Assembly (NCBI GenBank): GCA_043804925.1
Contig: JAZDIP010000022.1
Location: 124,001-188,000, forward strand
Source: ChocPot-Mid sp043804925
GTDB taxonomy: Bacteria > Bacteroidota > Ignavibacteria > Kapaibacteriales > UBA2268
DNA: 64,000 nt
Reading direction: 5' to 3'
The notes under the pieces were generated by a model. It had not been told where the DNA came from, did no database searches, and saw nothing but the letters and a program-made list of their open reading frames with translations. The position numbers and the translations under genes are program-made. Below, piece by piece: positions 26,663 to 36,067 of the stretch; within the stretch, counting starts at the first letter, position 1; each line of letters opens with the position of its first letter.

Positions 26663-28144
26663 CTACCTACCTAAAGCTTTTAATAATATTTGCTTCGTTT
26701 TCTCATTACTTGGCCTTGTCATATTAGCATTGATAAAATTTCCTTTTTTGTCTATCAGTATATAATGAGGTTCACCTTGAAACATGAATTTTTTACTAAG
26801 TTCTGCTGCCTGCTTAGCGTCGGCTATGAGATGAACACCGGGAATTTCTTTTGTTATAATAAATTTCTTCAATCTTTCGATATCTATATCAGTACTGATG
26901 CAAAGGAAAACAATCCCCTTATCATTTTCAAATTCTTTATGTAGTTTTTGTGCATGTGGTATTTCTTGTAGACAGGGACCGCAGTTAGTTCTCCAAATAT
27001 CGAGATAAACTATTTTACCTTTAAAATCCGAAAGAGAAACGGGATTGCCATAAAGATCGTTCAATTTAAAATTAAAGGCAAATTGTCCGGGCTGCAGTTT
27101 TTTCCTATAATTGTATAAAGTTGTTATTTTATCAAAATATACTCTGTTCTCCACAATAGATTCAAACATATCTACGTATTTTTTCAACGTGTCCAATTCC
27201 TCAGGTTTCATCATATTCTCAATATCATCAGATAAATTCATTGCTAATGCAATATCCTTTCCTAAGCCATTATGTTTTGTTTTTATATATTCAAAGAGAG
27301 CTTTATTTTCAATGTCTTTACCATAAAAGCCGCCTAAATCATCCCTGATTTTTAACCTGATCAGTTTGCTGTACCACTTCATACAGTCAAGGTAAAAATA
27401 CGAATTTTCGTTCTTTGGATTATCCAAGTTTAAATCATCAATAAATTCGAAATCCTTTCCATCAGGTACGATTGGTTTGTTGTCCGGATGCCAATAATAA
27501 TGAAAAATATAATAATATATTCTATCATAACCCCATTTGTAAATAATGTTATCTTTTGCTTCGTTACAAAGTTTTGAGGAAAGATTGTTTTCAGAGAAAT
27601 AATTCTTACAAAATTCCAGCTGTTCCTTCTTTCTAAAATTAAAATATTTCTTGCATTTATCATAGTCATAACTATAATAAAAATGTTTGTAATATTCATC
27701 ATCCGATGGAAATTCTTTTTCAAACACGATAAAATAATTCTGAAATGCAGCTGATTCCCCATAAAAATCTACTTTGTATTCTTCTAATTCTTCATTAATC
27801 TCTATCTTCATTTCAAGTTTATCACCCGGAATAAAATAAATATATGCCAGCTTATAGATATTTTCTGTGGCTATCCTTATTTTTGCAAAGAGATAAGAAT
27901 TTATCTCAACATGAAAATTACCTTCTTCTGAAACATCTACAGAAATATTTTCTTCTTTAAATCCCAAACAACCTTGCTCGAAAATATTGAGTGATAATTC
28001 TCTAAGATCAGTTCCTGAAATGTTGCCGGATATTACCATTGGTTCTTCTTTTAATGCTGATTGGCTAAAACATTTTGAAGTATTAGCATATGTGAATGCT
28101 ATCAGAATTAGTACAATTCTTGTTAACATTAGGAGTATTTTCAT
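26663..28144 (-). CDS. Exported TlpA-like thioredoxin-domain protein (paralogue 1)
   Basis: After a signal peptide (RIVLILIAFTYANTSKCFS) comes a beta-rich N-terminal domain (VISGNISGTDLRELSLNIFE) like the DUF4369-type domains of Bacteroidota TlpA proteins. A helical, tyrosine-rich middle follows, then a C-terminal redox domain from about residue 360. The redox domain has NPVSLSDFKGKIVYLDIW, the active-site NCGPC and EPHYILIDKKGNFI. A periplasmic disulfide reductase is likely. It is a tandem paralogue of the next upstream gene on the same strand and shares motifs such as YYYIFHYYWHPDNKPI. Confidence 0.82.
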   Translation of the reverse strand: MKILLMLTRIVLILIAFTYANTSKCFSQSALKEEPMVISGNISGTDLRELSLNIFEQGCLGFKEENISVDVSEEGNFHVEINSYLFAKIRIATENIYKLAYIYFIPGDKLEMKIEINEELEEYKVDFYGESAAFQNYFIVFEKEFPSDDEYYKHFYYSYDYDKCKKYFNFRKKEQLEFCKNYFSENNLSSKLCNEAKDNIIYKWGYDRIYYYIFHYYWHPDNKPIVPDGKDFEFIDDLNLDNPKNENSYFYLDCMKWYSKLIRLKIRDDLGGFYGKDIENKALFEYIKTKHNGLGKDIALAMNLSDDIENMMKPEELDTLKKYVDMFESIVENRVYFDKITTLYNYRKKLQPGQFAFNFKLNDLYGNPVSLSDFKGKIVYLDIWRTNCGPCLQEIPHAQKLHKEFENDKGIVFLCISTDIDIERLKKFIITKEIPGVHLIADAKQAAELSKKFMFQGEPHYILIDKKGNFINANMTRPSNEKTKQILLKALGR

Positions 28145-28261
28145 TGCTTTGAATATTTATTATTAAATTCTTTTATTTTTAAAATTGTTGTAATATTATT
28201 TCGCCTTCTGAAATATTCAATTCACAGACATTACTATCAAAAGACGAAATGAGATGTAAAT

Positions 28262-29737
28262 TTACATCCTTAAAGCTTCCAGTAATTTCTTCTTTGTTTT
28301 CGGATTGCTTGGTCTATACATATCGGCATCAATAAAATTGCCTTTGCGGTCAATCAACAAATATTGGGGTATTCCGCTGTACATGAATTTTTCCCTAAGC
28401 AATATATCTTCTTGCTGATTTGTGAAAAGATGTATACCCGGCATACCTCTTTTCCTGATAAAGTCCTTTATTATTTCAGTGTAGCCGTTGTTTGTATTTA
28501 TACTAAGAAAAATCAAATCCTTTTCATTTTTCAATTCATCATAAAGTTTTTTTGTATGAGGTATCTCTTCCATGCAAGGACCGCAGCCAAGCCCCCAAAT
28601 ATCTATATAAACAATTTTACCTTTAAAATCAGATAAATTCACCGTTTTGCCGTCAAAGTCTTTTAATGTGAAATTGAATGCAGGATTTCCCGGCATCATT
28701 TTCAATCGCCGATTATAAACATCCAATACATTTTGAAAATATTCTTCGTATTTAACTTTTTTTCCGAACTTGTCAACAAACATTTTCATTGTGTCAAGCT
28801 TTTTTGCATCGCTTGTGTATTCAAGGTCTCCGGTTAGACGCATCGCTATAACAATATCTTTACATATACCTTCTAAATTTTTATCACAATAATTGAAGAA
28901 TACGTTTAGTGATTTTTTATATCCGGGATATTTATCCCATCTGCTATCTACTATCTTACCGATTAGATCTTTGTATTGATTTAAAAAGGATATATAAGAA
29001 TAGCTATCCTTTGACCATGGATTGCTGACAAGAATCTCTTCCAGATAATCATAATCATTTCCGTCAAGTTTGATTGGTTCATGATTCGGATGCCAGAAAT
29101 AATGATAATAAAGATAATATGTCCTGTTAAAAGCCCATTCGTAAATTATATCATTTTTCGCTTCCCTGACAGCTATCGTTGGAAGATTGGTGTTCTTAAA
29201 AGAACTGTCACAAAAAGCGAGTTGTTTTTCCTTCCTGTTATTCCAATATTTTTTACTTGCTTCATAATCATAGTTATCATAAAAGTGTTTATAAAATTCA
29301 TCCTCTTTTGGAAAGAGCTTTTCAAATTGTACAAAATAATTATGGAATTTTGCAAATTTGCCGCGAAAAGTAACATCGGGTTGCTCATCCTTTTTTTTGA
29401 ACTTAATATTCATTTCAATTGAATCGCCCGGTATTAAATATATAGTCGCAATCGAAAAATAATTTCCAAGGGGTATCCATGTATGAGCCATCGTGTAAGC
29501 ATCAATGTCAATTGAAAAAGTTCCATCCTTTTTAACTTTTGCTATCAAGTTGTCAAATTTGAATGCAATTGAACCTTGCTTTGACACATTAAATATTATT
29601 TCCTCAAATTTGGAACCTTCTATTTTTCCAAAAATGTGGACAGGTTTATCGGTATCAATTTGTAAATGCTTGTCGCAGGATGACAAAATAAAAACTATCA
29701 TCAAAAGTGTTGATTTAAGATAAATAGACTTTTTCAT
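28262..29737 (-). CDS. TlpA-like thioredoxin-domain lipoprotein (paralogue 2)
   Basis: The signal sequence ends in a lipobox (FILSSC, Cys about residue 21), so this copy is probably a lipoprotein, unlike its downstream paralogue. It has the same architecture: DUF4369-like N-terminus (HIFGKIEGSKFEEIIFNVSK), a middle with YYLYYHYFWHPNHEPI, and a C-terminal redox domain with VNLSDFKGKIVYIDIW, GCGPC and PQYLLIDRKGNFIDADMYRP. GAGG precedes the start. The pair arose by duplication and lies inside the duplicated carB-tail brackets. Confidence 0.83.
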   Translation of the reverse strand: MKKSIYLKSTLLMIVFILSSCDKHLQIDTDKPVHIFGKIEGSKFEEIIFNVSKQGSIAFKFDNLIAKVKKDGTFSIDIDAYTMAHTWIPLGNYFSIATIYLIPGDSIEMNIKFKKKDEQPDVTFRGKFAKFHNYFVQFEKLFPKEDEFYKHFYDNYDYEASKKYWNNRKEKQLAFCDSSFKNTNLPTIAVREAKNDIIYEWAFNRTYYLYYHYFWHPNHEPIKLDGNDYDYLEEILVSNPWSKDSYSYISFLNQYKDLIGKIVDSRWDKYPGYKKSLNVFFNYCDKNLEGICKDIVIAMRLTGDLEYTSDAKKLDTMKMFVDKFGKKVKYEEYFQNVLDVYNRRLKMMPGNPAFNFTLKDFDGKTVNLSDFKGKIVYIDIWGLGCGPCMEEIPHTKKLYDELKNEKDLIFLSINTNNGYTEIIKDFIRKRGMPGIHLFTNQQEDILLREKFMYSGIPQYLLIDRKGNFIDADMYRPSNPKTKKKLLEALRM

Positions 29738-29850
29738 ATTAGGACCTCAAAAATAATTTTTACGAGCCATTGTCAAAAGATTAATATTATATTTTTTGTT
29801 TTGGCATTCCTAACTTACAAAGAAAATGGCATTATTCAATATTAAAACAC

Positions 29851-30000
29851 AAGATATTGCGATTAAAAGTTGGAATGAAATGTAATCAATGGATAATTGT
29901 TAATTGATAATGGATAATGAAAAATATTTCGGTTAAGTCAGTTGTTACAAAGATTTCATTCTCATACGAACATTCTGTCAAATGTTACATCTGACAGAAC
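29851..30000 (+). repeat. Diverged second copy of the carB 3' end and its downstream repeat, copy B
   Basis: The first 29 bases match the carB end with three differences, all at third codon positions. Both copies therefore encode DIAIKSWNE just before a stop. TTGATAATGGATAATG, GTTAAGTCAGTTG and CATCTGACAGAAC units follow as in copy A. The copies are 3,351 bp apart and enclose the two TlpA-like genes. Confidence 0.7.
29973..29999. promoter_or_regulatory. 27-bp near-perfect palindrome, possible operator
   Basis: TTCTGTCAAATGT and ACATCTGACAGAA form 13-bp arms around a single T with one mismatch. It lies 124 bp upstream of the Asp-box protein. Only half of it (ACATCTGACAGAAC) survives after carB. 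It could be a regulator site or part of the repeat. Confidence 0.35.
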
Positions 30001-30122
30001 AAAAATATTCTAAATTTTAGTCGTTTGATACACCTATCAACAATATATTTATTTGGATAATTAATTATACTGATTTATTTTAGTAAATAGTTAAATTGCT
30101 TTTTACTATCAAGGAGATTGTT

Positions 30123-32270
30123 ATGAAAAAGATTTTGGTTTTTCTTTCACTTCTGTTGATTTTTACTGTTAATTGCTTATCTCAAGACTTTTGGGAAAGG
30201 GTAAATGTCCCAAACGACTCACCAGTAATGGAAATTGCTCAATCACAAACAGGTGAATTATTTGCCGCTTCAGTCGGTGCATACAAATCTATAGATAATG
30301 CTGAGTCATGGATGGGAATTAACAAGACAGAATTCCAGGGACTAACTTTGGATTTGTTCGAAATGTATATTTATTTACGCTCTGTTTTAGTAGCAAAAGA
30401 TAGTACGGTTTATATTAATATGGGAGATGGTATTGCATTCAAATCCGAAGATTCGGGTAATAATTGGATTCCATTAATGGATGGTCCACAAAATATTTAT
30501 AATATTGTCGAAGATGATAGCGGAAGATTATTCGCTTTAAAATACAATGGGCTTTATTATTCTGATGATAAAGGGATAACATGGATACAAGTTGAAGGTA
30601 TTATTGATGAGGAAAACGATTATATCAGAAGTTGTAAAATGTCCATTACACCATGGGGAGATTTATTTATCCCGATAAAAGGAACTATGATAAAGAGATT
30701 AAATAGCGAGGAATATGAAAGTTCAGGTGAAGGTTTGGATTCAGCATATATCACTTGTTATGCTTTTAAAGATAATATTGTTTACGCCGGTGCAGGAGAT
30801 AAAAGAGGACTTTTCTTTTCAAATGATTCCGGGAAAACATGGGCTCAGTTTGAGAGTTTTCCCGAAAATATCAATATTACAGCATTGGCATTCAACGATG
30901 CTGGAGTATTTTTCGCAGGAACCGACAGTAACGGAGTTTGCATTTCAAATGATAATGGTTTAACATGGGAACAAAATTCACAGATACCTAATCAAGAAAT
31001 TTATTCAATAAAATCAATTGGGGATAAAGTTTATATATGTACCAATGGTTTATATGTATCTGATGATGGTACAAACTGGACTTTAAAAAATAACGGATTA
31101 TCATACCCAGGTGTAGGTGCCCATAATTTTAATAGCCAAAGTAATCATTATGCTATAACATATTTTAATTTCTTTAAATCAGACGATAATTGTGTTACAT
31201 GGAATTCAATGGATTTGCCTTTCGATTTTCGTTACACATCCTTCTTCCTTATAGATAATGAAGATAATATGTATGCTGCCAGCTTCAATGATAACTGGTT
31301 TTACTATTCCACCGATTATGGTACGTCATGGGGAGATGTAAATGACTTGGTACAAAATCTTGGCATTACGATTAATGATGTCATCAGCTTAGCTATGAAT
31401 AGCAAAGGAGATATATACTTAGCTTTCGACGCTGGTGAATCAATTTGGAAATCAACTGATAACGGACACAGCTGGGTATTTTTTATGCAGGATGATATGG
31501 CATCGAGATTATTTATTGGTAATAATGATGAGCTATTAATATATAATCCTATGTACGGTTCAAAATTATCGAAAGATGATGGTGCATCTTGGATAAATAT
31601 TAACATGAGACCGGCAATTGATGATTATGAACAACCGCATCATATTTTAGTTGACGGCAATCTTATTTTTTCGGCAGGTTCCCAAACCGGTTTTTATATA
31701 TCAACAGATAATGGTGAAACATGGGAAAATAAAAATGAAGGCATTGCTCCCAACTTTGAAGAAGGTCCCGAAGGGAGTATTGAAATATTTAAAATTCAAT
31801 ATCTGAATGGTATTATTTACATCGCTACAGGTAGCGGTATTTATTATTCAGATAATCTTGCGGACACATGGCAACCATTGAACTCAGGAACAGTCAGAGC
31901 TAAAGCAGGCGATTTTTTATTCAAGAAAGACAATCATTTATATGTTACTTCTTTATCCGGAGTCTATCGCAGCGTAGATGAAATTGTTGATGTTGAGGAT
32001 GGATTATTAAGTGTTGGAAATGTTAACTTCAAAATATTTCCGAATCCTGTAAAAGATTTAATTAATATTGATGCTATTGGAAATCCTGAAGGTAAAATAA
32101 GAATTACATTATTTGATTTGAGTGGAAATAAATTATCAACTTTATTTGATGGTTATTGTCAAAACGGGAACATTCAAATCCCCATAAAGCATATTATATC
32201 AGGTAGTTATTTCCTAAAACTCGAATCAAACTGTGAATCTGTGACAACAGTATTAAAAGTAATTAGATAA
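30123..32270 (+). CDS. Secreted Asp-box beta-propeller protein with T9SS sorting domain
   Basis: The ATG with AAGGAG 7 bases upstream gives a typical signal peptide (ILVFLSLLLIFTVNCLSQ). An earlier in-frame start would disrupt it. The 715-residue protein contains about eleven Asp-box/BNR repeats of the S-x-D-x-G-x-T-W type (for example YSDDKGITW, FSNDSGKTW, ISNDNGLTW, KSTDNGHSW, ISTDNGETW), implying one or two beta-propellers related to sialidase or Ycf48/Vps10 folds. The last 85 residues form a type A sorting domain (FKIFPNPVKDLINID, GSYFLKLES). Likely exported by T9SS to the surface or medium. A glycan- or protein-binding role is inference. Confidence 0.88.
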   Translation: MKKILVFLSLLLIFTVNCLSQDFWERVNVPNDSPVMEIAQSQTGELFAASVGAYKSIDNAESWMGINKTEFQGLTLDLFEMYIYLRSVLVAKDSTVYINMGDGIAFKSEDSGNNWIPLMDGPQNIYNIVEDDSGRLFALKYNGLYYSDDKGITWIQVEGIIDEENDYIRSCKMSITPWGDLFIPIKGTMIKRLNSEEYESSGEGLDSAYITCYAFKDNIVYAGAGDKRGLFFSNDSGKTWAQFESFPENINITALAFNDAGVFFAGTDSNGVCISNDNGLTWEQNSQIPNQEIYSIKSIGDKVYICTNGLYVSDDGTNWTLKNNGLSYPGVGAHNFNSQSNHYAITYFNFFKSDDNCVTWNSMDLPFDFRYTSFFLIDNEDNMYAASFNDNWFYYSTDYGTSWGDVNDLVQNLGITINDVISLAMNSKGDIYLAFDAGESIWKSTDNGHSWVFFMQDDMASRLFIGNNDELLIYNPMYGSKLSKDDGASWININMRPAIDDYEQPHHILVDGNLIFSAGSQTGFYISTDNGETWENKNEGIAPNFEEGPEGSIEIFKIQYLNGIIYIATGSGIYYSDNLADTWQPLNSGTVRAKAGDFLFKKDNHLYVTSLSGVYRSVDEIVDVEDGLLSVGNVNFKIFPNPVKDLINIDAIGNPEGKIRITLFDLSGNKLSTLFDGYCQNGNIQIPIKHIISGSYFLKLESNCESVTTVLKVIR

Positions 32271-32281
32271 ATCTAAAAAAT

Positions 32282-32328
32282 AATCAGTGAAGCTCTTATT
32301 AACAGTACAGAACTTCACTGATTTTTTT
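32282..32328. terminator. Bidirectional Rho-independent terminator
   Basis: A 10-bp stem (ATCAGTGAAG at 32283-32292, CTTCACTGAT at 32313-32322) is followed by seven T residues on the plus strand and by a T-rich run on the minus strand. It separates two convergent genes. Confidence 0.85.
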
Positions 32329-32341
32329 GTTAACAGGATTT

Positions 32342-33073
32342 TCATCTCCTCTGATTCTCAATTCCAAGTTTTATTTCAATTGAAAGATCGGGAGGTATAT
32401 AATCAGGTAGTCCCGGGGCTTCTGATGAACCAACCTGCCATTTACTATCCAATATTTTAAGAACATCAAGATTCAAAGCATATTTTACTTCAAAAGAAAC
32501 AAGGAAATTTTTAATTTCCTGCTCAGATTCTCGTACATTTATTCTCAAATCACATCCGCCTCCAAGTATTAAATTCAAATTAGATTTTTCATACTTATTC
32601 ATTTTGTTGTCAAGATATTGAATCCCATGCACTTCATTATATTTGATAGGCATAAGCAATTCAGTTTTTGAAAAGCCAATTCCAATTACAGGATGTACTG
32701 TTACCATCTTCATATAAGATTCAAAAACAGATAGTTCTGCTGATAATGAATAAGTTTGTAATTCTGCATTATAAAATACATTACTTGTTTTTCTTGTAAT
32801 GGGAAATCTGAAATCCAGTGAATATAAAAGAAAATACGGCTTGTTTGAAATAATAGGATTGTGATTAACCTTATAGCTTATTCCAAAATAATAAACATGA
32901 CCCGTTAAATCATCGGTCTTAATGATTTTTTTCAGCAAAGAATTTATATTGTCAGGATTATCATAATATATCCCGTTTGAAACCGAGAAAATATCTGTTT
33001 TCGGATAATAGTAATCATCTGCCCAAGCAGTTGAAATAATAATTAGAAACGTTATTATGAAAAATGTTTTCAT
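32342..33073 (-). CDS. Exported protein of unknown function, probable outer-membrane barrel
   Basis: The 243-residue product has a cleavable signal peptide (FFIITFLIIISTAWA-DD). Alternating hydrophobic and polar strands then suggest a small outer-membrane barrel, with strands such as GHVYYFGISYKV, YFLLYSLDFRFPI and LNLILGGGCDLRI. I recognise no family. It is monocistronic between two terminators. Confidence 0.65.
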   Translation of the reverse strand: MKTFFIITFLIIISTAWADDYYYPKTDIFSVSNGIYYDNPDNINSLLKKIIKTDDLTGHVYYFGISYKVNHNPIISNKPYFLLYSLDFRFPITRKTSNVFYNAELQTYSLSAELSVFESYMKMVTVHPVIGIGFSKTELLMPIKYNEVHGIQYLDNKMNKYEKSNLNLILGGGCDLRINVRESEQEIKNFLVSFEVKYALNLDVLKILDSKWQVGSSEAPGLPDYIPPDLSIEIKLGIENQRR

Positions 33074-33077
33074 ATTA

Positions 33078-33111
33078 TAAAAAAGCCCGAAATTTTGTGA
33101 AATCCCGGGCT
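33078..33111 (-). terminator. Rho-independent terminator of the GT2 gene
   Basis: Read on the minus strand, the stem AGCCCG/CGGGCT (33106-33111 with 33084-33089), extended by AT pairs, is followed by six T residues. It lies about 20 bp after the glycosyltransferase stop. Confidence 0.8.
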
Positions 33112-33130
33112 ATGACCAAAACATAAAAAA

Positions 33131-34582
33131 CTATTTAGCTAATGCATGCTTCAGCGATAAAGAACCTACCGCTCCGAAGCCAAATAAAAACATAAGTTGG
33201 AAAGGTATTGCCGCTATTTCAAGGTAGTAAGCAGATATTACAATTCCAATAAGAAAATATAAAGTCAACAATAATTCAAAAATAATAGTACCACTAATTT
33301 TTTTATCAACATATTTCTTTTTACGCCAATCGTCAGTATTCTTTACGATATTATATTTCGGAGTCCTTTCGAATCCTGACTTCTTGTTAATTAAAGCTTC
33401 AATAACAGCTTTAGTGTTGTTTACAGCCATGCCCATGCTTCCACCAAGGAAAATGGGAAAGAAGAGCAATCTTTTTCTCCAATCGAGATGTAACGCTCTT
33501 TGTCCGTAAAGATAAAATAAGAAAGTTGAAATCGAAGCAAGAACAAATATTGACATCATAGTGTAATATTCATCATAACCTGCTATGTTATTTTTAATCA
33601 CAACCAAGGGTATGTTGAGTAAGGCAACCAATATAATAAAAGGAAATACTATATTTGAAGTCAAGTGAACGAAACATTCAAGTTTGATTTTCAATGGTTG
33701 GTCAGACTTGAAGACCTGCGGTAAAATCTTCTTAGCAGTTTCAACAGCTCCTTTTGTCCAGCGGAATTGTTGTGTTTTCAAAGCATTAATATCTGCAGGT
33801 AATTCAGCAGGGGAAGTTACATTATTAAGAAAGATGAACTTCCAACCCTTGAGTTGTGCCCTGAAACTTAGGTCCATGTCTTCCGTCAAAGTATCTTCCT
33901 GCCAGTTGCCTGCATCAATGATAGTGCTTTTTCTCCAAATACCTGCAGTACCGTTGAAGTTAATAAAAAATCCTGCTTTGTTACGAACCTGTTGCTCAAT
34001 AGCAAAATGACCGTCTAAAGCAAGAGCCAGAGCTCTTGTTAATAGAGAATATTCTTCATTTAAATGTTCCCAGCGTGTTTGCACACATCCAACATTTTTG
34101 TCGGAGAACTGGGGAATTGTTTTCAATAAAAAATCCTTTTTAGGAACAAAGTCAGCATCAAAAATTGCAACGAACTCTCCTTTGGCAATTTCGAGTCCGT
34201 ACTTTAATGCCCCGGCTTTGAATCCCTGGCGGTTCTCACGGTGAATATAGTTTATATCGTAACCTTGTTCTCTATAATAGTTAACAAGTCTGTTTGCGAT
34301 ATTTACCGTTTCATCAGTTGAATCGTCAAGCACCTGAATTTCAAGTTTATCCTTTGGATAATCGAAGTTACAAACAGCGGCAAGCAACCTTTCTATAACA
34401 TACATCTCGTTATACATTGGCAATTGCACAGTAACATTCGGTAATACCCCGGGTAAATCCCGTACAGGTGATGTTATTTTCGATGTCTTATGATAGTAAT
34501 ACAGCATTACGATTCCGTGCATACCGAAACCGAAAAGAATGCTGAGTCCTAATAAGTAAACAACTAGTATAATATTTTCCAT
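33131..34582 (-). CDS. Processive family 2 glycosyltransferase, cellulose-synthase-like membrane enzyme
   Basis: An N-terminal membrane helix (VVYLLGLSILFGFGMHGIVM) precedes a GT-A domain with LPGVLPNVTVQLPMYNE, EIQVLDDSTDET, AIFDADFVP, TLTEDMDLSFR and QQFRWTKGAVE. This is the D, DxD, TED, Q(Q)xRW set of processive inverting synthases. Four or so C-terminal membrane helices follow. At 483 residues it matches bacterial ceramide-glucosyltransferase-like or CslA-like GT2 proteins. The product (polysaccharide or glycolipid) is unknown. It is transcribed in the same direction as lptE, 44 bp downstream of it. Confidence 0.9.
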   Translation of the reverse strand: MENIILVVYLLGLSILFGFGMHGIVMLYYYHKTSKITSPVRDLPGVLPNVTVQLPMYNEMYVIERLLAAVCNFDYPKDKLEIQVLDDSTDETVNIANRLVNYYREQGYDINYIHRENRQGFKAGALKYGLEIAKGEFVAIFDADFVPKKDFLLKTIPQFSDKNVGCVQTRWEHLNEEYSLLTRALALALDGHFAIEQQVRNKAGFFINFNGTAGIWRKSTIIDAGNWQEDTLTEDMDLSFRAQLKGWKFIFLNNVTSPAELPADINALKTQQFRWTKGAVETAKKILPQVFKSDQPLKIKLECFVHLTSNIVFPFIILVALLNIPLVVIKNNIAGYDEYYTMMSIFVLASISTFLFYLYGQRALHLDWRKRLLFFPIFLGGSMGMAVNNTKAVIEALINKKSGFERTPKYNIVKNTDDWRKKKYVDKKISGTIIFELLLTLYFLIGIVISAYYLEIAAIPFQLMFLFGFGAVGSLSLKHALAK

Positions 34583-34626
34583 AAGCGGTGAACAACCTCA
34601 CCATTGTTAATAATATTAATTATTTT

Positions 34627-35157
34627 CTACCATCCTGAAACAACCGCTAACAAAATATCGTCAGTGGCTTGCTCCAACGCAACATTAATAGCTCTGTCTC
34701 TTTCGACCATTGCGTTATTCAAATTGTAAACTTCAAAATTAGAAAAACTTTTTGTCCAGATAATTTTTTTCTTCACGGCGTCGTAATATTCTGCATCGCA
34801 AGAAACTGTTATTTTTCTTTCACTTTCGACTTCACCGGGTCTGACTGTCTGCATTTCGTCTCTTATTGACTTGATGCTGACACTCAATCTTGCGTCGCCT
34901 CCTCTGTCCACAAGTTTCAAAGAATTATCTTTTTGAAATTTCTCAACTAATTTTTGAAATAACGTTTCTCTGTATGCCGGATTCCCGTACCCGCTGTTAT
35001 CGCTAACAGACGATAAATATAATGTTTTCAAATGTTCGGGTATTGTCCCGCCCGTAAATGAATAACATCCCAAAAAGAACGTCAATACAAAAATGCAACT
35101 TAAGAAATAAATACATATCTTATAATTAAGTAAAAATGAATTTATTTTCATCGTCAT
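34627..35157 (-). CDS. lptE: LptE-like outer-membrane lipoprotein for LPS assembly
   Basis: LptE plugs the LptD barrel and helps deliver LPS to the outer leaflet. The protein has a lipoprotein signal (FVLTFFLGC, Cys near residue 31) followed directly by YSFTGGTIPEHLKTLYL. FQKLVEKFQ, LVDRGGDARLSVSIKSI and AINVALEQATDDILLAVVSGW then fit the LptE two-helix, four-strand fold. At 176 residues it has normal length. The start has a second Met two codons later. lptD is not in the window. Confidence 0.85.
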   Translation of the reverse strand: MTMKINSFLLNYKICIYFLSCIFVLTFFLGCYSFTGGTIPEHLKTLYLSSVSDNSGYGNPAYRETLFQKLVEKFQKDNSLKLVDRGGDARLSVSIKSIRDEMQTVRPGEVESERKITVSCDAEYYDAVKKKIIWTKSFSNFEVYNLNNAMVERDRAINVALEQATDDILLAVVSGW

Positions 35158-35184
35158 TTTTTGCTTTATAAATATACAAAAAAA

Positions 35185-35838
35185 TTAATAGAAAGAATAA
35201 TTGGAACTATCATTAATAAAAGGATTATTTAACCTTTCAAATCCAACAGTCGTCAAAGGTCCGTGACCGCAATACAAAGTATAATCATCATCTAAAGTCA
35301 TTATTTTCTCCATTATTGATTTTAGTAACAACTCAGTTGAACCACCCGGAAGGTCTGTCCTGCCTATACTTTGATTGAAAATAGTATCTCCTGCAAAAAC
35401 AACTTTATCTCGATGATTGACAAGACAAATACCTCCTTCAGTATGCCCCGGGGTATGACGAACTTCAAATTCGATTTCATTTAGCTTTATTATGTCTCCA
35501 TCGTTCAAATACCTGTCCGGTTGACATACATCAATTTCTGATGGAAGCAACATTATAGTATTTTCATTTGGTCTAAGAAGCCGATACTCATCGTCTTTAT
35601 GAACCATAACAGAAGCTCCTGTCAGCTTACGAAGCTCATTGGCATCACCGGAATGGTCCCAATGAGAATGAGTTAAAATAATACCTTCTATCCTGATATT
35701 CCGTTTATTTATTATTTCAAACAACAAATCTGCACTATCCAGAGCGGTATCGACGACATATGCATTGTTTTTATTGTTATCAATTATTATGTAACAATTT
35801 GTTAGTATCTGTCCCGCTTCAACACAAATTATTTCCAT
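35185..35838 (-). CDS. Metallo-beta-lactamase-fold hydrolase (GloB-like)
   Basis: The 217-residue enzyme shows LTHSHWDHSGDANEL (HxHxDH zinc site), VRHTPGHTEGGICL (third His), VVFAGDTIF (bridging Asp) and LYCGHGPLT (last His). The small size is that of the glyoxalase II-like or thioesterase-like branch without the C-terminal helical domain. The substrate is unknown. Typical roles are hydrolysis of a glutathione or other thioester. It lies 27 bp upstream of lptE on the same strand and may be co-transcribed. Confidence 0.9.
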   Translation of the reverse strand: MEIICVEAGQILTNCYIIIDNNKNNAYVVDTALDSADLLFEIINKRNIRIEGIILTHSHWDHSGDANELRKLTGASVMVHKDDEYRLLRPNENTIMLLPSEIDVCQPDRYLNDGDIIKLNEIEFEVRHTPGHTEGGICLVNHRDKVVFAGDTIFNQSIGRTDLPGGSTELLLKSIMEKIMTLDDDYTLYCGHGPLTTVGFERLNNPFINDSSNYSFY

Positions 35839-36067
35839 GTATCTTGTACTTTCCCAATTATATCAAGAACTAATATCAAATCCCAATTAGTACAACTTCA
35901 AATTTAATAAAAATAAGTATGCAAAAAAAAAATTTAAATAGAAATTGGAATTTGAGCTAAATATATTTTTTTGTATATTATAAGATTGAATTTCTTTGAA
36001 TTTAATATTTGTAATTAATATTGCCAATAGGATTTTAAAATTTATAAATTATTAAGAGAGGATTATT

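Noticed and set aside
26500..30000. Integrative element with its own integrase
   Set aside because: Direct repeats are present but neither enclosed gene is an integrase, transposase or mobilisation gene, so only a bracketed insertion or duplication is claimed.
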